DNA of 64,000 nucleotides, from positions 930,001 through 994,000 of the forward strand of contig JADJEE010000002.1 in assembly GCA_016709225.1 (NCBI GenBank), given 5' to 3'. The notes below the pieces were generated by a model. It was not told the DNA's origin. It worked only from the letters and a program-made list of their open reading frames with translations, and did no database searches. This document shows positions 45,520 through 55,000 of this stretch, piece by piece (positions within the stretch are counted from its first letter, which is position 1; every line of letters begins with the position of its first letter). Source of the stretch: Deltaproteobacteria bacterium (lineage in GTDB: Bacteria > Myxococcota_A > Polyangia > Nannocystales > Nannocystaceae). Both the position numbers and the translations under genes were made by a program.

Positions 45520-46464
45520 TCAGCCCGCGTCGTCGCCGAGATCGTAGTGGATCGTGCCGCTGCCCTGCAGCTCGTAGCCGGCGACGTCGGTGAGCCCGCG
45601 GCCGAGATCGCCGCGCCGGCAACACTCGCAGAGTGCGACCACGCGGGGGTCTGCGAGGTCCTCGGCGCGCAGCAGCAGCCCGTAGTCCTCGCTCGCCAGC
45701 GTCGTGAACGGCAGCGCGAGCCGCTGCGCCCACGCCTTGGTGGTCACGCCGATATCGGCACGCCCGCTGGCGAGCGCCAGGCACACGTGCTCGTGCGACG
45801 GCAACAGGGCCGCCTCGGCGAGCGCGCGACGCTGAGGAATCTTGGCGGCCGCCAGCGCCGCCTCGACGTGCTCGACGATCGCCGCGGTCGGTGGTCGGTA
45901 GGCGACGCGCCGACCCACCATCGCGCGCAGCTGCGGCGCCGCGGCCCCCGGTGGCGCCGCGAGGCCGACCTCGCGTCGCGCCAAGTGGATGCGCGCGAAG
46001 CGAATGCCGTCCTGCGCGGCGGGGAAGCGCCGACCATGGCTGCCGGCGAGCAGCACCTCGCCACGCACGAGCGACGCCAGCGCGCGATCGCGATCGCTGC
46101 GTACCCAACCGAGCAGATGGCCACGGGCGGCGAGGCACTCGAGCAACATCTGCACGAGCACGTCGCCGTTGGCCGAAAGCAGCGGCGGGCGAGCGGGCGA
46201 GCTCGGCGACGGTGCGTGGTGGGTCGCCGCGGCGCGATCGACCGGCACCACCAAGCCCGACCAGCGCAACACTTCGTCGCGATCGAAGCGCCACTGCCCG
46301 CCCACGCGACGACCCGGCAGGCCCCGCGCGATCAGGCGGTACACGTGCTTGGGGTGCACGCGCAGCAGGCCTGCGATCTCCTCCGTCGTCAGCATCGTGG
46401 TCGAGTCGCCCGTCGGCCGCGGGGCCGCCGTGGGACGGCGTGGGTTCGGGGACTTCTGGACCAT
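45520..46464 (-). CDS. Excisionase-type HTH regulator with PBP domain
   Basis: The 314-aa product (ATG 46464; ATG 46395 would begin at MLTTEEIAGLL) has an N-terminal excisionase/MerR-like HTH (TTEEIAGLLRVHPKHVYRLI, then GQWRFDRDEVLRW) and a C-terminal type 2 periplasmic-binding fold from about residue 95 (LLAGSHGRRFPAAQDGIRFA, SHEHVCLALASGRADIGVTT). This is the pattern of cytoplasmic molybdate/tungstate-type one-component regulators (COG1910-like). It is divergent from the porin-modABC operon, so it is predicted to sense oxyanion and control that operon. It lacks the ModE MOP domain. Confidence 0.82.
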   Translation of the reverse strand: MVQKSPNPRRPTAAPRPTGDSTTMLTTEEIAGLLRVHPKHVYRLIARGLPGRRVGGQWRFDRDEVLRWSGLVVPVDRAAATHHAPSPSSPARPPLLSANGDVLVQMLLECLAARGHLLGWVRSDRDRALASLVRGEVLLAGSHGRRFPAAQDGIRFARIHLARREVGLAAPPGAAAPQLRAMVGRRVAYRPPTAAIVEHVEAALAAAKIPQRRALAEAALLPSHEHVCLALASGRADIGVTTKAWAQRLALPFTTLASEDYGLLLRAEDLADPRVVALCECCRRGDLGRGLTDVAGYELQGSGTIHYDLGDDAG

Positions 46465-46484
46465 CTGCGGGTTGATCTCGAACG

Positions 46485-46520
46485 ATGTTGACACAGAAGG
46501 TAACCACGCGGCATCAACAT
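46485..46520. promoter_or_regulatory. Inverted repeat in regulator/porin intergenic region
   Basis: ATGTTGA (46485-46491) and its reverse complement TCAACAT (46514-46520) are spaced by 22 bp between the divergent regulator and porin genes. A consensus -35, TTGACA, begins at 46488 inside the left arm, and a loose -10 (CATCAA) lies in the right arm. A dimer bound to both arms would cover the forward promoter. It is the best candidate operator for the adjacent regulator. Confidence 0.45.
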
Positions 46521-46549
46521 TCCGCGCGCTTCCCGACGGCGTGTCCACC

Positions 46550-47959
46550 ATGCCGACGCCCTCCACGGTCCTGCTCGCCGCCATCGTGTCTGCGCTCGAG
46601 CCCGCGACGGATCGCACCTACCGCGGGCCGACCACGCCCGAGCTCGATGCCGGCGCGACGACCCACGACGACGCGTCGCTCGCGGCGCACGACGAGACCA
46701 CCGCATCGCCGCGCGAACCGGCCGCGTCGGCGGCCACGGCGAGCGCGACGGCGCCACCGCCGAGCCCACCACCCGCGGCCACCAGCGAGCCGATCGTGAG
46801 CCCGACGTTGCTCGGTGAGATCGATGCACGCACGCTGGGCGATGCCGTCGAGGGTACCGATGGCTTCGCGCTGGGTCGCTTCCGTCTCGGCGCGCGCGTG
46901 AGGCCGGCGCCATGGTTCGACGCGGTCGCGACGCTGGAGACGGTCGGCACGGCGGTGCCCTACCTGCTCGACGGCTACGTCGTGTTCCGACCCCAGGCAT
47001 GGCTGGAGATCGGGGCCGGCTACGCCAAGACCCCCCTGTTCCCCTCGTTCCGCTACGAGCCGGTGCACGCGCTGCCGTTCCCCGATCGCGCGCCGGTGGT
47101 CAACGCGATGCGCGTGCGCCGAGACGTCGGGGCCGAGGTGCGCGTGCGACCCGAGCGCGCGCCGATCGAGGCGGTCGTGCGCGCCGGCAACGGTAGCGGC
47201 GGCCTCTCGAGCAACGACAACCGCACGCCGGCGGGCTACGCCGCCGTCGATCTCGTGCTCGGACGTGCGTGGGTCGCCGGGCACAATCGCCGCCTGGGCC
47301 TGCGCCTGGGCGCCGCAGGACTCGTCGACGAGGCCCCCGATCGGGCCGCCAACAGCGGGCGCATCGCGAGCGGCTACACCTTCTGGAAGGGCGGACCCAC
47401 GCGGGGTCGACGCTTGGTCGGTGAGCTGCACGCGGTCGCCTACCTCGGCCCGGTGCGCATCACGGCGGAGGCCGGCTTCGCCGACGAGGCCCGCACGGCG
47501 ATCGACGACGACGCCGACGCCGAGACCCCGCGGGTCACGCTGCCGTCGCTGCGATCGTGGGGCCTGACCGGCGAGATCGCGTGGGTCGTGCTCGGCACGC
47601 CCCGCGAGGTCGGCCGGGCCCCCGCCGCGCGCGCGGCCGCAGACGCGCCGTGGGACGGCGGCGCGCTCGAGCTCGCCCTGCGCGTCGATCGACTGGCGCT
47701 GGGCCACCATGCCGGCGACGTCGCCGATGGCGGCGTCACCGGTGGCGCGCTCGCGATGAAGTGGTGGCCGGTCGACTTCCTCGCGGTCGCACTGGCCGGC
47801 TACGTCTCGCACTACGATCAGGCGCCGATGGACTCGCCGGGTCGCACGCTGTCGTGGATGGCAATGGCGCGGCTGTCGGCGTTCTTCGGCTACCCCGGGC
47901 AGAGCAACCGTTTCCGCGTGGCGCGACCTCGGGCGCCGCGACGAAGGACGCGAGCATGA
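46550..47959 (+). CDS. Outer-membrane porin of molybdate operon
   Basis: The 469-aa product has a leader (MPTPSTVLLAAIVSALEPAT) and a T/P/A-rich stretch, then a barrel with Porin_O_P-like strands: GFALGRFRLGARVRPAPWFD, FRPQAWLEIGAGYAKTPLFP, AAVDLVLGRAWVAGHNRRLGL, KWWPVDFLAVALAGYVSHYD, LSWMAMARLSAFFGYPGQSN. The chain ends in a basic tail rather than Phe. Its stop overlaps modA by 4 nt, so outer-membrane channel and inner-membrane transporter are made together. Substrate (molybdate or tungstate) is inferred only from context. Confidence 0.78.
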   Translation: MPTPSTVLLAAIVSALEPATDRTYRGPTTPELDAGATTHDDASLAAHDETTASPREPAASAATASATAPPPSPPPAATSEPIVSPTLLGEIDARTLGDAVEGTDGFALGRFRLGARVRPAPWFDAVATLETVGTAVPYLLDGYVVFRPQAWLEIGAGYAKTPLFPSFRYEPVHALPFPDRAPVVNAMRVRRDVGAEVRVRPERAPIEAVVRAGNGSGGLSSNDNRTPAGYAAVDLVLGRAWVAGHNRRLGLRLGAAGLVDEAPDRAANSGRIASGYTFWKGGPTRGRRLVGELHAVAYLGPVRITAEAGFADEARTAIDDDADAETPRVTLPSLRSWGLTGEIAWVVLGTPREVGRAPAARAAADAPWDGGALELALRVDRLALGHHAGDVADGGVTGGALAMKWWPVDFLAVALAGYVSHYDQAPMDSPGRTLSWMAMARLSAFFGYPGQSNRFRVARPRAPRRRTRA

Positions 47960-48696
47960 CGTGGTCCCGTCGCACTTGGCTCGCGGCGGTCGCGAGCCTC
48001 GCCGCCTGCCGCCGTGGCGATCGCGATCGACTGCGCGTGTTCGCGGCCGCCAGCCTCACCGAGGTCATCGCCGAGATCGCCACGCTCTACGCGACCGAGG
48101 CCGGGGTCACGGCCCCCGAGACCATCTTCGAGGGCACCTCGAAGCTCGCCGCCCAGCTCCGCGCGGGGGCGAGCGCGGACGTGTTCATCAGCGCCGATCG
48201 TCGGTGGATGGACACGCTCGCCGACGAGGGCTTCATCGAGGCCGACACCCGCGTCGATCTGCTCGGCAACCGCCTCGTGGTGGTGGTGCCGCGCGACGCA
48301 TCGACGACGCCCACCGACGCGGCCGGGCTGGCGAGACTCGAGCGCCTCGCGCTCGCGGGCCCCGAGGTGCCGGCCGGCAAGTACGCCCGCGCGGCGCTCG
48401 ATCACCTGCGCGTCACGCCGCGGGCCATCGTCGACGGCGACGACGTGCGTACCGCGTTGGCGTGGGTCGCCCGCGGCGAGGTGCCAGCGGGCATCGTCTA
48501 CGCCACCGACGCCGCGGTCGAGCCCGCCGTGCGCGTGGCCTTCGAGCTACCGGCCACGAGCCACCCGCCGATCGTCTATCCCGCCGCGGTGCTCCGCGGC
48601 GCCCACGATCCCGCGGGTGCGCGGGCCTTCGTCGCGTGGTGCCGGGGTGACGTCGCCACGCAGAGATTCCGCGCCGCAGGATTCACGCAACCATGA
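47956..48696 (+). CDS. modA: Molybdate-type ABC substrate-binding protein
   Basis: The 246-aa product has a leader ending LAAC (lipoprotein-like, MTWSRRTWLAAVASLAAC). The mature chain fits ModA: LRVFAAASLTEVIAEIATLY, FEGTSKLAAQLRAGASADVFISAD, ADTRVDLLGNRLVVVVPRDA, VPAGKYARAALDHLRV, GIVYATDAA. ModA binds molybdate or tungstate oxyanion in the periplasm. ATGA overlaps at both ends with porin and modB. Which anion it prefers cannot be read from sequence. Confidence 0.93.
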   Translation: MTWSRRTWLAAVASLAACRRGDRDRLRVFAAASLTEVIAEIATLYATEAGVTAPETIFEGTSKLAAQLRAGASADVFISADRRWMDTLADEGFIEADTRVDLLGNRLVVVVPRDASTTPTDAAGLARLERLALAGPEVPAGKYARAALDHLRVTPRAIVDGDDVRTALAWVARGEVPAGIVYATDAAVEPAVRVAFELPATSHPPIVYPAAVLRGAHDPAGARAFVAWCRGDVATQRFRAAGFTQP

Positions 48697-49376
48697 GCCT
48701 CGACGCGGGCCGTGCGATCGCGCTCTCGCTGCAGGTCGCGGCCTGGTGCACCGCAGTGTCGCTGCCGCTGGCGATCGCGCTGGGCTGGTGGCTCGCCCGT
48801 CGAGAGTTCCGCGGCAAGTCGGTGGTCTCTGCGCTGGTGTTCGCACCGATGGTGCTGCCCCCGGTCGTCACCGGCATGCTGCTGCTGTCGTTGCTCGGCA
48901 CCCGCGGACTGCTGGGCCCGTGGCTCGCCGCGCTCGGCATCGAGATCCCCTTCACGGCCGCGGCGGCGATCATCGCGGCACTGGTGGTAGGACTGCCGCT
49001 GTTCGTGATGTCGACGCGCGCTGCGTTCGCGGCCATCGATCCGGCCTACGAGGAGCTCGCAGCCTCGTTGGGCGACGCACCGTGGCGGGTGCTGTGGCGG
49101 GTGAGTCTGCCGCTTGCACTGCCCGGCATCGCCGGCGGCGCGGCGTTGACGTTCGCGCGGGCGCTGGGGGAGTTCGGCGCGACCATCGTGCTGGCCGGCA
49201 ACACCGACGAAACCCGCACCATCGCGATCGCGATCTATACCCTGCTCGATCGTCCGGACGGCCGCGGCGACGCGGCGGCGCTGGCGTGGGCCAGCATTGC
49301 GATCTCGGTGCTGGCGCTCGGCGGATACGAGCTGCTGGTCCGCTGGCAGCGACGCCGGCTGGAGCTCACGCGATGA
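48693..49376 (+). CDS. modB: Molybdate-type ABC permease
   Basis: The 227-aa product has five or six transmembrane helices and the EAA loop EELAASLGDAPWRVLWRVSL that docks onto ModC. The segments LVFAPMVLPPVVTGMLLLSLLG and ALGEFGATIVLAGN are typical of ModB. It lies inside the overlapping modABC order and starts in the modA stop (ATGA). Complete for the family. Confidence 0.94.
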   Translation: MSLDAGRAIALSLQVAAWCTAVSLPLAIALGWWLARREFRGKSVVSALVFAPMVLPPVVTGMLLLSLLGTRGLLGPWLAALGIEIPFTAAAAIIAALVVGLPLFVMSTRAAFAAIDPAYEELAASLGDAPWRVLWRVSLPLALPGIAGGAALTFARALGEFGATIVLAGNTDETRTIAIAIYTLLDRPDGRGDAAALAWASIAISVLALGGYELLVRWQRRRLELTR

Positions 49377-50002
49377 GTGACGCCGCGCGCCTCGAGCTCG
49401 ATCTGACGTGGCCGTGGGCGTCGGCACCGGTGCGCCTGCGCAGCGCGCGTGGGCGGCTGGCCGTCACCGGCCCCTCCGGCGTCGGCAAGACCACGCTCGT
49501 GCGCGCGATCGCGGGGGTCGAACGCCGCGCGAGCGGCCGCGTGATGCTCGGCGATCAGCTGTGGCAGGACGATGCGCGCGGCGTGTTCGTGCCGCCATGG
49601 CAGCGGCAGCTGGGCTGGGTGCCCCAGGACGCGCGGCTGTTCCCCCACGTCGACGTCGCGCGCAACCTCGAGTGGTCGAGCAGCACCGACATCGAAGGAC
49701 GCGACCAGCTCGCGCGCGCGCTCGGCATCGACGCGCTGTTCGATCGCGCACCGCGGAACCTCTCGGGCGGGGAGCGTCAGCGGGTCGCGCTCGCGCGGGC
49801 CCTGCTCGCGCGGCCGCGGGCGCTGTTGCTCGACGAGCCGTTCGCGGCGCTCGACCGCGCCCGTCGCACTGCGGTGATCGACGTGCTGGTGGCGTGGCTG
49901 GCACGGCATCCCGTGCCGGTGGTGCTGATCTCGCACGACGAGCGCGACCTCGAGCGACTCGCGGACGACATCATCGAGCTCGGCGTGCCGCCGCCCGGCT
50001 GA
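49373..50002 (+). CDS. modC: Molybdate-type ABC ATPase, lacking MOP domain
   Basis: The 209-aa product has Walker A GPSGVGKTT (33-41), Q85 in VPQDARLFPH, the ABC signature LSGGERQR (130-137), Walker B LLLDEPFAALD and switch H188. Typical ModC is about 350 residues with a C-terminal TOBE/MOP oxyanion-binding domain; this one stops right after the ATPase, so that regulatory domain is missing. It powers ModB from the cytoplasm. The start overlaps modB by 4 nt. Confidence 0.92.
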   Translation: MSDAARLELDLTWPWASAPVRLRSARGRLAVTGPSGVGKTTLVRAIAGVERRASGRVMLGDQLWQDDARGVFVPPWQRQLGWVPQDARLFPHVDVARNLEWSSSTDIEGRDQLARALGIDALFDRAPRNLSGGERQRVALARALLARPRALLLDEPFAALDRARRTAVIDVLVAWLARHPVPVVLISHDERDLERLADDIIELGVPPPG

Positions 50003-50055
50003 CCGCACGAGCGGCGCGGTCGCCTCGCCGTCGCCTCGCGCCGAGCGTCGGCGCG

Positions 50056-50493
50056 TCAGCCCTCGCGCACGCGTGCGAGCCCCTCGAAGGTGAGCACGTA
50101 GCGTGCCGGCTGCAACTCGCCGTAGCCGAGCACGGCGACGTGCCGGGCGCCACAGGCCGCGCAGCTGCACTCGAGCAGGTACGGCGTCAGGCCGAGTCGC
50201 GTGCGCAGGATGTGGAACGCCTCGAGCCAGCGCTCGTCGAGCCCGAAGGTCGTGACCACGGCGTCCTGCCAGTGCGGCTGGGCGCCGAGCTCGTGCCCGC
50301 GCCCCAGCACGACGTCGACCGCGACGACGACCGGCGCGCGACAGGCCACGCACATCGGCGTGATGACGCGGCCCCGCAGCGCGTCGGGCTCCTCGAAGCC
50401 GTCGTAGACGACGATCGGACCCCGCTCCGACCAGCGCGGACCGACGCCATCATCGAGCTCGACCGCGTCGAGCCGTGCCGCCGCGTCGCTCAT
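50056..50493 (-). CDS. CxxC protein coupled to TetR regulator
   Basis: The 145-aa product has two CxxC pairs, TPMCVACRAPV and ECSCAACGARH, that could hold one zinc, and a YDGFEEPDALRG start. No family recognised. ATG 50493 overlaps the TetR stop (ATGA), so it is translated with the regulator and probably under its autocontrol. It may modify or buffer the regulator's signal, but that is speculation. Confidence 0.6.
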   Translation of the reverse strand: MSDAAARLDAVELDDGVGPRWSERGPIVVYDGFEEPDALRGRVITPMCVACRAPVVVAVDVVLGRGHELGAQPHWQDAVVTTFGLDERWLEAFHILRTRLGLTPYLLECSCAACGARHVAVLGYGELQPARYVLTFEGLARVREG

Positions 50494-51209
50494 GGCTTGC
50501 GCCGCGGCCCCGATCGCCGCGCGACCGCGCGGGCTGGCACGGTGGGCTCGGCCACGAGGCCGGGTCCGTGCAGGTGGGCCTCGACCAGGCGGACGATCCA
50601 CGCATGGAAGCGCTCGCGCGCGTCGGCATCCCGCGCCAGCCCGGCGCTGTCGAGCACGCTCGCACCGAGCACGCCCTCGCCGAACAGCGCCAGCGAGACC
50701 AGCATCACCATGAACAGGGTGTCCTCGGCCGGCGCCTGCGAGGCGGTGGTGGCGACGCGGCGACCGTGCATCACTGCGGCCAGCGTCGAGAGCAGCTTCG
50801 CGGGATCCTCGGGCGCTCGGCCCTCGAGTGCCAACCACGCCATCAGCCGCGCGTGGCCGCGGTCGCCGAGCGTGGTCATGATCTGACGCACCAACGCGGC
50901 GCCCTCGCCGGCCTCGAGGTTGCCGGCGGCGAAGCTGGCGATGACGCGGGACTGCAGCGACGCGAGCGCGCGATCCACCACCGCCTCGACCAACCCTTCT
51001 CGACTGCCGAAGTGGTGGAGGATCGTCGGATGGGACACGCCGACGTCCTGCGCGATGTCCTGCAAGCGGATGCCGCGGGGGCCGTGCTCGGCCAGCCGCT
51101 TGTCGGCCGCATCGAGGATCTGCTCGTGCGCGGCCTCGGCGGAGCGACGCACGCGGGCGGCTCGGGGAGCCCGCGCGGCGCGGGCGGCTCGGGGGCTGCG
51201 GGCGGTCAC
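50490..51209 (-). CDS. TetR-family repressor
   Basis: The 239-aa product (GTG 51209) has an Ala/Arg-rich basic tail of about 25 residues, then the TetR HTH (HEQILDAADKRLAEHGPRGI, VSHPTILHHFGSREGLVEAV) at about residues 28-75, and a helical ligand/dimer domain. The HTH and domain length fit typical TetR proteins. It faces a COQ4-like gene across the 38-bp palindrome at 51268-51305, the evident operator. The inducer is unknown. Basic A/R repeats at the N-terminus may add nonspecific DNA contacts. Confidence 0.92.
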   Translation of the reverse strand: MTARSPRAARAARAPRAARVRRSAEAAHEQILDAADKRLAEHGPRGIRLQDIAQDVGVSHPTILHHFGSREGLVEAVVDRALASLQSRVIASFAAGNLEAGEGAALVRQIMTTLGDRGHARLMAWLALEGRAPEDPAKLLSTLAAVMHGRRVATTASQAPAEDTLFMVMLVSLALFGEGVLGASVLDSAGLARDADARERFHAWIVRLVEAHLHGPGLVAEPTVPARAVARRSGPRRKP

Positions 51210-51267
51210 GACCGGCCTCCAGGCTGCGGGAAATCCCCCGCGATGTCACGCGGCGTCGAATCACTGT

Positions 51268-51305
51268 TGACAACGTTGTAGATAGCGCTATCTACAACGT
51301 TGTCA
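51268..51305. promoter_or_regulatory. Perfect 38-bp palindromic operator
   Basis: The 19-nt half-site TGACAACGTTGTAGATAGC is followed directly by its exact reverse complement, with no mismatch. Each half contains the self-palindrome CAACGTTG (51271-51278 and 51296-51303), so there may be two dimer sites. TTGACA (51267-51272) with TATCTA (51289-51294, 16-bp spacing) gives a promoter for the COQ4-like gene; the symmetry also places TATCTA for the TetR gene. Binding would shut both divergent promoters. Confidence 0.9.
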
Positions 51306-51323
51306 GCAACAGGAGAGACCTCG

Positions 51324-52022
51324 ATGATGCGCCCGGCCCTGGCATTCCACCCCTTCGAAGCCCTCGCAGCGCTGCGCGCGGTGCTGCGCAACCCCGACGA
51401 CACCGCGGCGGTGTTCCGGCTCTTGTCGGCGATCTCCGGCGGCGCGCCGCGGGCCCTGCGAGCCCGGCTCGCGGCTTCGCGCCGTGGCGCCGCGCTGCTC
51501 GTGCAACGCCCCGAGCTGTTGCCGCGCCTGCGGGATCGCGACGCGCTCGCGGCCCTGCCGGCGGGGACGCTCGGTCGGGCCTACCTCGCGTTCCTCGACG
51601 AGGGGCAGCTCACCGCCGAGGGCCTCGTGCACGCCAGCGAGGCCGGCGAGCGCCGCGGTGACGCCACCGACGCGTGGCTCGCCGATCGGCTGCGCGACAG
51701 CCACGACCTGTGGCACGTCGTGCTCGGCTACCACGGCGACCTCATCGGCGAGTCCTCGCTGTTGGCGTTCACGTTCGCGCAGACGCGGGCACCGGGCATC
51801 GGGTTGCTGGTCGCCGCCGCGCTGCTTCGCGCCGCGGATCCGGACGCGCGCGCGCTCATCCTCGATGGCCTGGTGAGGGGCCTGCAGTCGGCGTGGCTGC
51901 CCGCGGTCGAGTGGGAGCGCCTGCTCGACCACGATCTCGACGAGGTCCGCACGCTGCTCCGGGTCGGCGCGCCGCGGCCCTACGAGCCGTTCTGGGCCCA
52001 CGAACTCGCCGCCGCCGCGTGA
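51324..52022 (+). CDS. COQ4-like protein
   Basis: The 232-aa product starts at ATG 51324 with AGGAGAG 7 nt upstream; ATG 51327 follows directly. It shows the conserved COQ4 motif HDxxHx(11)E exactly: H127-D128-L-W-H131, then E143 in GESSLLAFTFAQTRAPGIGL. COQ4 proteins hold a metal and a hydrophobic ligand and support ubiquinone biosynthesis. In bacteria these homologues are often found under TetR control, and their substrate may be another lipid-like molecule. Single gene driven from the 38-bp operator. Confidence 0.88.
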   Translation: MMRPALAFHPFEALAALRAVLRNPDDTAAVFRLLSAISGGAPRALRARLAASRRGAALLVQRPELLPRLRDRDALAALPAGTLGRAYLAFLDEGQLTAEGLVHASEAGERRGDATDAWLADRLRDSHDLWHVVLGYHGDLIGESSLLAFTFAQTRAPGIGLLVAAALLRAADPDARALILDGLVRGLQSAWLPAVEWERLLDHDLDEVRTLLRVGAPRPYEPFWAHELAAAA

Positions 52023-52077
52023 TCGCGCGGCGCCCCTCGAATCGCGGGCCGGTCGCCGCGTACGATGGACGTCCGCC

Positions 52078-55000
52078 GTGACCAGCCCCGAAGCCCAGTC
52101 GATGACGCGCGTGCTCGGTGCGGCCACGCCCGGGTCCAGCGACGTCGACGATCTCGATCTACTCGACGCGGTCGAGGCGGGGTTGTTCGGCGCCACGCCG
52201 ACACCGCTCGAGATCGGGCGCTACCGCCTCGTGCGACTACTCGGGCGCGGCGGCTTCGGACGCGTCTACGAGGCCGACGATCCCGAGCTCGATCGCAGGG
52301 TCGCGATCAAGCTGATCGCGCTGTCGTCCCTGGGTGGGGATGGTGGCACCGACGAGCTGCGACGCGAGGCCCGGGCACTGGCGCGGGTGGAGCATCGGCA
52401 CTGCGTCGCGGTGTTCGACGTCGGCACCTACGAGCTCGAAGGCGAGGCCCACGCGCGCGCGCAGGCGATCGGCGTGCCGACCCTCGGGGTCTACATCGTG
52501 ATGGCGCTCGTGCGCGGGCGGCCGCTCACGCAGTGGCTGGTTGCGGCCCCGACGGGCTCGCGCATCATCGAGGTGTTCGAGCAGCTGGCGGACGCGCTCG
52601 CCGCGGCCCATCGCGTGGGTGTGGTGCACGGCGACTTCAAGCCCGGCAACGTCGTGATCGATGACGACCGGCGGGCGCAGGTGCTCGACTTCGGACTCGC
52701 GCGGCTGCGCGAGCCCGGCCTCGACGACGACGACGCGGCCGGCGACCGCATCGCCGGCACGCCGCGCTACATGGCGCCCGAACAGCGACGCGGCGCCCCG
52801 GCGACCCCGCGATCGGATCAGTACGCCTGGGCTGCCTCGCTCCATGAGGCGCTGTGCGGGACGATTCCCCGCGCCAGCGACACCCTCGACGCGCCGATCC
52901 GCGCCGAGTTCACGACGCCGACGCAGGGCGGTCACCGCCCGCTGCCGCGCTGGCTCGAGCCGGTGCTGCGGCGCGCGATGGCGGTCGAGCCCCACCTGCG
53001 CCACGACAGCATGGATGCGCTGCTGGTGGCGCTGCGACGCGGCCGCGGGCGTCGTCGAGCGCTGCTGCTTGGCACGGCCGCGGCGATCACCGCGGGCGCG
53101 ATCGCATCCGTCGCCGTGCTGGCCTCGCGGACGCCGACCTGCGAGCCGACCGCAGCCATCGACGCGCTGTGGAACGACGCCGGCCGCAGCCGACTCGAGG
53201 CGGCGTTCGTCGCCAGCGGGCGTGCCCACGCGCCGGTCAGCTGGACCAACGCGTCGCACGATCTGGACGCCTGGGTCGAGCGCCACCGCGACCGCGCGCG
53301 CGAGGCCTGCGCAGCGCCGTCCGCCAACGCCACCGCGACGCTGGCGTGTCTCGAGCAACAGGCGTCGCAGTTCGCGGGCGTGCTCGGTGTGCTCGGCAGT
53401 GGCGCGCCCGAGAACGTCGACGACGCCCACGTGCTCGCGGGGTCCCTGCCCGACCCCGCGCAGTGCACCGGCGCGAGCGCGGTCGTCGACCACGCGACCG
53501 TGCTGCAGTACGAGCGCGTCGCCGCGGCCGAGGCCCTGCTCGCGCTTGGACGCACGTCCGCCGCTCGGGTCGCGATCGCAGAGCTGCTCACTTCACCCGA
53601 GCTCGCCCCCGCGCCGCACGCCAAGGCGCTCTTGTTGGGCGCCCGCGCGGCCATGGCAGAGGGCGAGGAGCCGGCCGCGACACCGGCGCTGGAAGAGGTC
53701 TTCGCACTGGCCACCGAGCACCGGCTCGACCACACCGAGACCGTTGCGCTGTCGTGCCTCGGGGCGGCCGCCGGCATGCGCGGCGATTCGGGGAGCACGC
53801 GGAGTCACATGCAGCTGGCGCGCGCGCGACTGGCCGCGACCGCGCCCCCGCCCGACGTCGAGGTCGACGCGCGGCGCTGTCTGGCCCACGCGGCGGCCAG
53901 CGTCGACGAGCACCAGGTCTTCGTCGACGACTGGACCCGTATCCACGAGCTCCAGCGCGATCGCTTCGGCGACGAGCATCCGCTCGCGCTGGCCGCCCTC
54001 GAGGAGGTCGCATTCGGACGCTACCGCATCCGCGACGAGACCCGCGCCCGCGAGCTCGTCGACGACCTCCCCGCGCGCCTGGCCGCGCGACTCGGCGAAG
54101 ATCACCCCGCGACGCTCGACGCCGAGATGCTGCGCGTGCTGGTGAAGGCCGAGCTGGGCCTCACCATCGACTCGAGCGCCGAGCTGGCGGCGCTCGTCGA
54201 ACGCCACGTGCGCGTGTTGGGGCCCGACCACGTGATGACCTCGACGGCGCACCACAACGCGGCCATCATCGCGCAGCGCGAGGGTCGTGAAGACGACGCG
54301 CTCCCGCACGCGCGGCGGGCGGTCGAGATCCGCGAGCGCGCGCTCGGGATCGACGCCTCGCGCACCCTCGAGAGCGCGACCCTACTCGCGCTGCTCACCT
54401 CCCACGAAGGCGAGCGCCGGGCAGCGGTGTCGCGCTTGGATCGACACCTGCCGCCCGCACGACGCCGGCTCGGCGATCGCAACGGCGCAGTCTTGCGCGC
54501 ACGCGGACTGCGGATGCAGCTGGTCGCGGTCAGCCGCCGCGACGGCGCGGCACTGCTCGACGAGGCCCGCGAGCTGCTCGAGGCCTCGCGCCAGGGCGGT
54601 CGCGATCCGCAGGCCGGCGCGCTCGCACGTTCCCTGCTCGCTCGCCTGCTGCGGCGGAGCGGACGCAGCGTCGAAGCGCTGGCCCTCGACGAGGCCTCGC
54701 GGCTCATCGACTGCAACCGCACCGCGGCCACTGCGCGCCGCTGTGCACTGTCGAGCGCGTCGGTGGCGATCAGCAGCGTCGCCGTGCAGGGGCCGGCCGC
54801 GCTACCCCACGCGCACGCAGCGATCGAGGCGTATCTGCGCACGCCCGGCGCCACCGCGTCGCATCGCGAGAACCTGCACTACCAGGTCGCCGAGTTGCTC
54901 GAGCTGCGCGGCGACGAGGCCGAGGCCGTGTCCGAGTACCTGCTCAGCGAGCCGCGCCCCCCCGAGCGTCCCCACGGCTTGGCAGATGCCTACGCCGCCT

